The notes under the pieces were generated by a model. That model made no database searches, was not told the origin of the DNA, and worked only from the letters and a program-made list of their open reading frames with translations. 6,871 nucleotides of DNA from Gammaproteobacteria bacterium (lineage in GTDB: Bacteria; Pseudomonadota; Gammaproteobacteria; Cardiobacteriales; Wohlfahrtiimonadaceae), in NCBI GenBank assembly GCA_003864535.1, contig BHEQ01000106.1, positions 1 through 6,871 on the forward strand, written 5' to 3'. A program made the translations under genes and the position numbers. How positions within the stretch are numbered: position 1 is the stretch's first letter; each line of letters begins with the position of its first letter. Of this stretch, positions 5,010-6,871 are shown one piece after another.

Positions 5010-5816
5010 TCAAGGTCTAATTAATGAGGTTGTATGTCCTGCACTATTTAGCCGTGCTTGCGTACTTTTTGCGGCAGCTTCAGAGGTAAATGGACCAACG
5101 CGAACCTTTAATTGAGCGCCACTTTTTTCAATAAGAGCAGGATAGGCTGCCTTTTTTAGTTTTTGGAGGACTTCATTTGCATTAGCTTGCTTGCTAAAAA
5201 CACCAACTTGCACAAAATAACTCTTGCCTATATTTGTACTAACTGGCTTCGTTTGCACAGGTTTCACCTGAACAGGCTTCACCACAACAGGTTTCACCTG
5301 AGCAGGCGTAACCTGCTCTTTTGAGATTAACTTTAGTTTAGGGAAAGGCTCTACTTTTGGAGGAATAACAGCCACATTAGCAGGAACTGCATCTTTATTT
5401 ATAGGTTTGGGCACATTTGGGTTTGGGATTGTGGGGGTAATTGTCTCATCAAGAGTCAAATTAAGTACAGGTAGATTTGAATTAACTAGCTCTGGATTAT
5501 TTACATCTTTACTCGCAGCATTATCAACAATATTATCCGCAGCTAATCCATTCGTACTTGAATCTTGGATATTACCTTCTTGATCAACATTAATCACGAT
5601 AATCGGTGCATCTATATTTGGTGAGATTGGGTCTGCACTAATTATCGGTATTTCTGGCGGCTTACTTTTAATTAGATACGGCACAAATAAAAATGCCAGT
5701 AGTAAGAAAAAAACTAGCCCAACCCATCGTTGCGTTTTAACCTTAATTGAACCTTTCATGTGATTATTATTCGACAGCACATTATTTTTTGCAACAGCTT
5801 GATTACGAGTGTTCAT
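5010..5816 (-). CDS. dedD: SPOR-domain inner-membrane protein, DedD-like
   Basis: The 268-residue protein has a DedD-type layout: a basic cytoplasmic N-terminus (1-30), one membrane helix at about 31-48 (WVGLVFFLLLAFLFVPYLI), a long Pro/Asn/Val-rich periplasmic linker (about 50-195) and a C-terminal SPOR domain (about 198-268). The domain has YFVQVGVFSKQANANEVLQKL at its start and LKVRVGPFTSEAAAK near its end, the usual SPOR pattern. SPOR domains bind glycan strands stripped of peptide at the division septum, and DedD is a non-essential division protein in E. coli (about 220 residues). The gene symbol rests on layout and on the place between folC and cvpA. The start overlaps the end of folC by 14 bp, with a GGGA site 6 nt before the ATG inside folC, so translation is probably coupled. 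The later ATG at codon 20 has no ribosome site. The linker contains tandem VKPVQ repeats. Confidence 0.88.
   Translation of the reverse strand: MNTRNQAVAKNNVLSNNNHMKGSIKVKTQRWVGLVFFLLLAFLFVPYLIKSKPPEIPIISADPISPNIDAPIIVINVDQEGNIQDSSTNGLAADNIVDNAASKDVNNPELVNSNLPVLNLTLDETITPTIPNPNVPKPINKDAVPANVAVIPPKVEPFPKLKLISKEQVTPAQVKPVVVKPVQVKPVQTKPVSTNIGKSYFVQVGVFSKQANANEVLQKLKKAAYPALIEKSGAQLKVRVGPFTSEAAAKSTQARLNSAGHTTSLIRP
5243..5317 (-). repeat. About five 15-bp tandem repeats in the dedD linker
   Basis: Five consecutive 15-bp units (starting at 5243, 5258, 5273, 5288 and 5303 on the + strand) are variants of CAGGTTTCACCTGAA. The second and fourth are identical except for the last base. On the coding strand they give the VKPVQ-like series ending near residue 192, just before the SPOR domain. 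Because the unit is 15 bp, copy-number changes would keep the frame and only change linker length. Confidence 0.7.
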
Positions 5817-6870
5817 TTTTTTCCCTATACCATGTTAATGCTTCAGCAACTGTATGGTGTGAGCCTAAGATTAAAGTTACATCATTATCAACCATATTAA
5901 TATTATTACAAGCTGCACTGACGCTTGAAAAACACATTTGAGTAGTTATTTTAACAGATTCTGTGCTTGCTTGATTTATTTGAGCATGTAATTCTTGCGC
6001 TGATTGCCCGCGTTCGCCCTCAAGCCCTGCATAATACCAATGATCAACAAAAGGTAAAAGAATGCTAACTAATCCGCGTGCATCTTTATCTTTAAGCATT
6101 GCCAGCACAACTGTTACGCTCTTAAAGTTTTGTGTTTGCAGCCATTTTGCCAATGTTTTAGCACCATGAGGATTATGAGTAACATCAAAAACCCAAGTTA
6201 TATTTTTATGCTGTCCGTTTTCTAAAAGGATCGTTTGTGGATAAATATCCAAACGCCCTTTGATTTGAACATTAGCTAAACCTGCGCGAATATGTTCATC
6301 TTTGAGCTGCTCTTTAAAAGGGGATGCTAAAACTGTAGCGAGAGCACAAGCAGCATTATCATATTGATGCGCCCCAACTAAAACAGGCGCGGCAAGATTG
6401 GTGAAGCGGTGATTTTTATCTTTAAAGCTCCATGTTGTGCCTGATTTTCCTGATATTGATGATAATTCTGATGATGATATTGATGTTGATCCTGATGTTG
6501 ATGTTGATGTTGATGTTGATGTTGATTTTTCTTGAGTGGAATCAATAAAGAAATCTAGATCACGCCTGATGATATTTGCATTTAAATCAAGAGCATGGCT
6601 CAATAATGAGTTGGCAGGAGATGCTTCACTCAGAATAACAATTTGATTTTCTCTGAAAATCCCAGCTTTTTCACGCGCGATACTTTCTCGGTCTGCCCCT
6701 AAATATGCCATATGATCTAAATCAACAGGGGTGATTACCGCAATATCTGCATCGATAATATTGGTGGCATCAAAACGTCCGCCAAGTCCTACTTCTAAAA
6801 CAATCACAGCGCAAGCTTGATCCTTGAAATATTGTAAAGCTGCAAGAGTTGCATATTCAAAATAACTAAG
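5803..6870 (-). CDS. folC: Bifunctional folylpolyglutamate/dihydrofolate synthase FolC, 5' end outside window
   Basis: FolC is a Mur-ligase-type enzyme that adds glutamate to dihydropteroate and tetrahydrofolates in the cytoplasm. The frame is open to the right edge, so 355 C-terminal residues are visible and the N-terminus with the P-loop is missing. The GTG at 6807 is an internal valine codon: the coding sequence upstream of it continues the family sequence as LSYFEYATLAALQYF. Visible family blocks are IVLEVGLGGRFDATN, VDLDHMAYLGADRESIA, REKAGIFR (the KAGIFR carbamylated-lysine region), GRLDIYP, FDVTHNPHGAKTL at the domain junction, MLKDKD and LILGSHHTVAEAL. Between IIRRDLDFFID and TWSFKDKN an insert of about 30 residues, mostly Ser and Thr, is absent from E. 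coli FolC. The end overlaps the dedD-like gene by 14 bp. Nothing else suggests a defect. Confidence 0.95.
   Translation of the reverse strand, partial: LSYFEYATLAALQYFKDQACAVIVLEVGLGGRFDATNIIDADIAVITPVDLDHMAYLGADRESIAREKAGIFRENQIVILSEASPANSLLSHALDLNANIIRRDLDFFIDSTQEKSTSTSTSTSTSGSTSISSSELSSISGKSGTTWSFKDKNHRFTNLAAPVLVGAHQYDNAACALATVLASPFKEQLKDEHIRAGLANVQIKGRLDIYPQTILLENGQHKNITWVFDVTHNPHGAKTLAKWLQTQNFKSVTVVLAMLKDKDARGLVSILLPFVDHWYYAGLEGERGQSAQELHAQINQASTESVKITTQMCFSSVSAACNNINMVDNDVTLILGSHHTVAEALTWYREKNEHS
6442..6525 (-). repeat. Hexamer microsatellite coding a Ser/Thr tract in folC
   Basis: The + strand has five perfect TGATGT units (6493-6522) plus a partial one, with degenerate units before them back to 6442. 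On the coding strand this is (ACATCA)n, giving STSTSTSTSTSGSTSISSS and further Ser-rich sequence. All 15 serines in the tract use TCA, which points to recent growth of a short repeat rather than selection on the protein. The unit of 6 bp keeps the frame whatever its copy number. Confidence 0.85.
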
Positions 6871-6871
6871 C

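Noticed and set aside
6805..6807. GTG as the start of folC
   Set aside because: The frame continues to the window edge with FolC-like sequence (LSYFEYATLAALQYF), so this is an internal valine.
1..6871. tRNA, rRNA, CRISPR array or complete insertion sequence
   Set aside because: I saw no cloverleaf-like sequence, rRNA motif, regularly spaced repeat-spacer array or transposase frame in the window.

Overview
The window looks like the chromosome of an AT-rich gammaproteobacterium. All five housekeeping genes (folC, a dedD-like SPOR gene, cvpA, purF, ubiG) and erpA read as gammaproteobacterial types. The order folC-dedD-cvpA-purF is the one known from Escherichia coli, although there ubiX follows purF and here ubiG does. 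I cannot name the genus. An intracellular or host-associated lineage of the Legionella/Francisella/Piscirickettsia kind would fit the base composition, but that is a guess.

Bases 1-470 (+ strand) are accessory and decayed. The 3' end of an unidentified small protein is followed by a broken C-terminal piece of an Rhs core. The piece has a frame change and at least one internal deletion, and carries no toxin tip. This is what the tail of an rhs/orphan-cassette array would look like. It stops 5 bp short of the end of erpA.

Bases 476-1266 (- strand) hold erpA, the A-type Fe-S carrier, with an Mth938/NDUFAF3-like gene 20 bp upstream of it, probably as one transcript. Bases 1267-1485 are a divergent regulatory region with a perfect FNR/ANR-type box. 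The box faces a previously unlisted 42-codon + strand gene for a one-helix membrane protein. A hairpin with a T tail separates that gene from the convergent ubiG.

Bases 1702-6871 (- strand) read, in transcription order: folC (5' end outside the window), a SPOR-domain dedD-like gene overlapping it by 14 bp, a 190-bp gap with a GC-rich palindromic repeat, cvpA, a 164-bp gap, purF, an 88-bp gap with a degenerate 15-bp tandem repeat, and ubiG. Their products serve folate polyglutamylation, division-site peptidoglycan binding, an inner-membrane CvpA protein, the first step of purine synthesis, and ubiquinone O-methylation.

The less ordinary material is small: the FNR-box mini-gene, the rhs scar, three tandem-repeat tracts (in folC, dedD and at the end of purF) and the intergenic palindromic repeat. 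I do not see a complete new multi-gene system.
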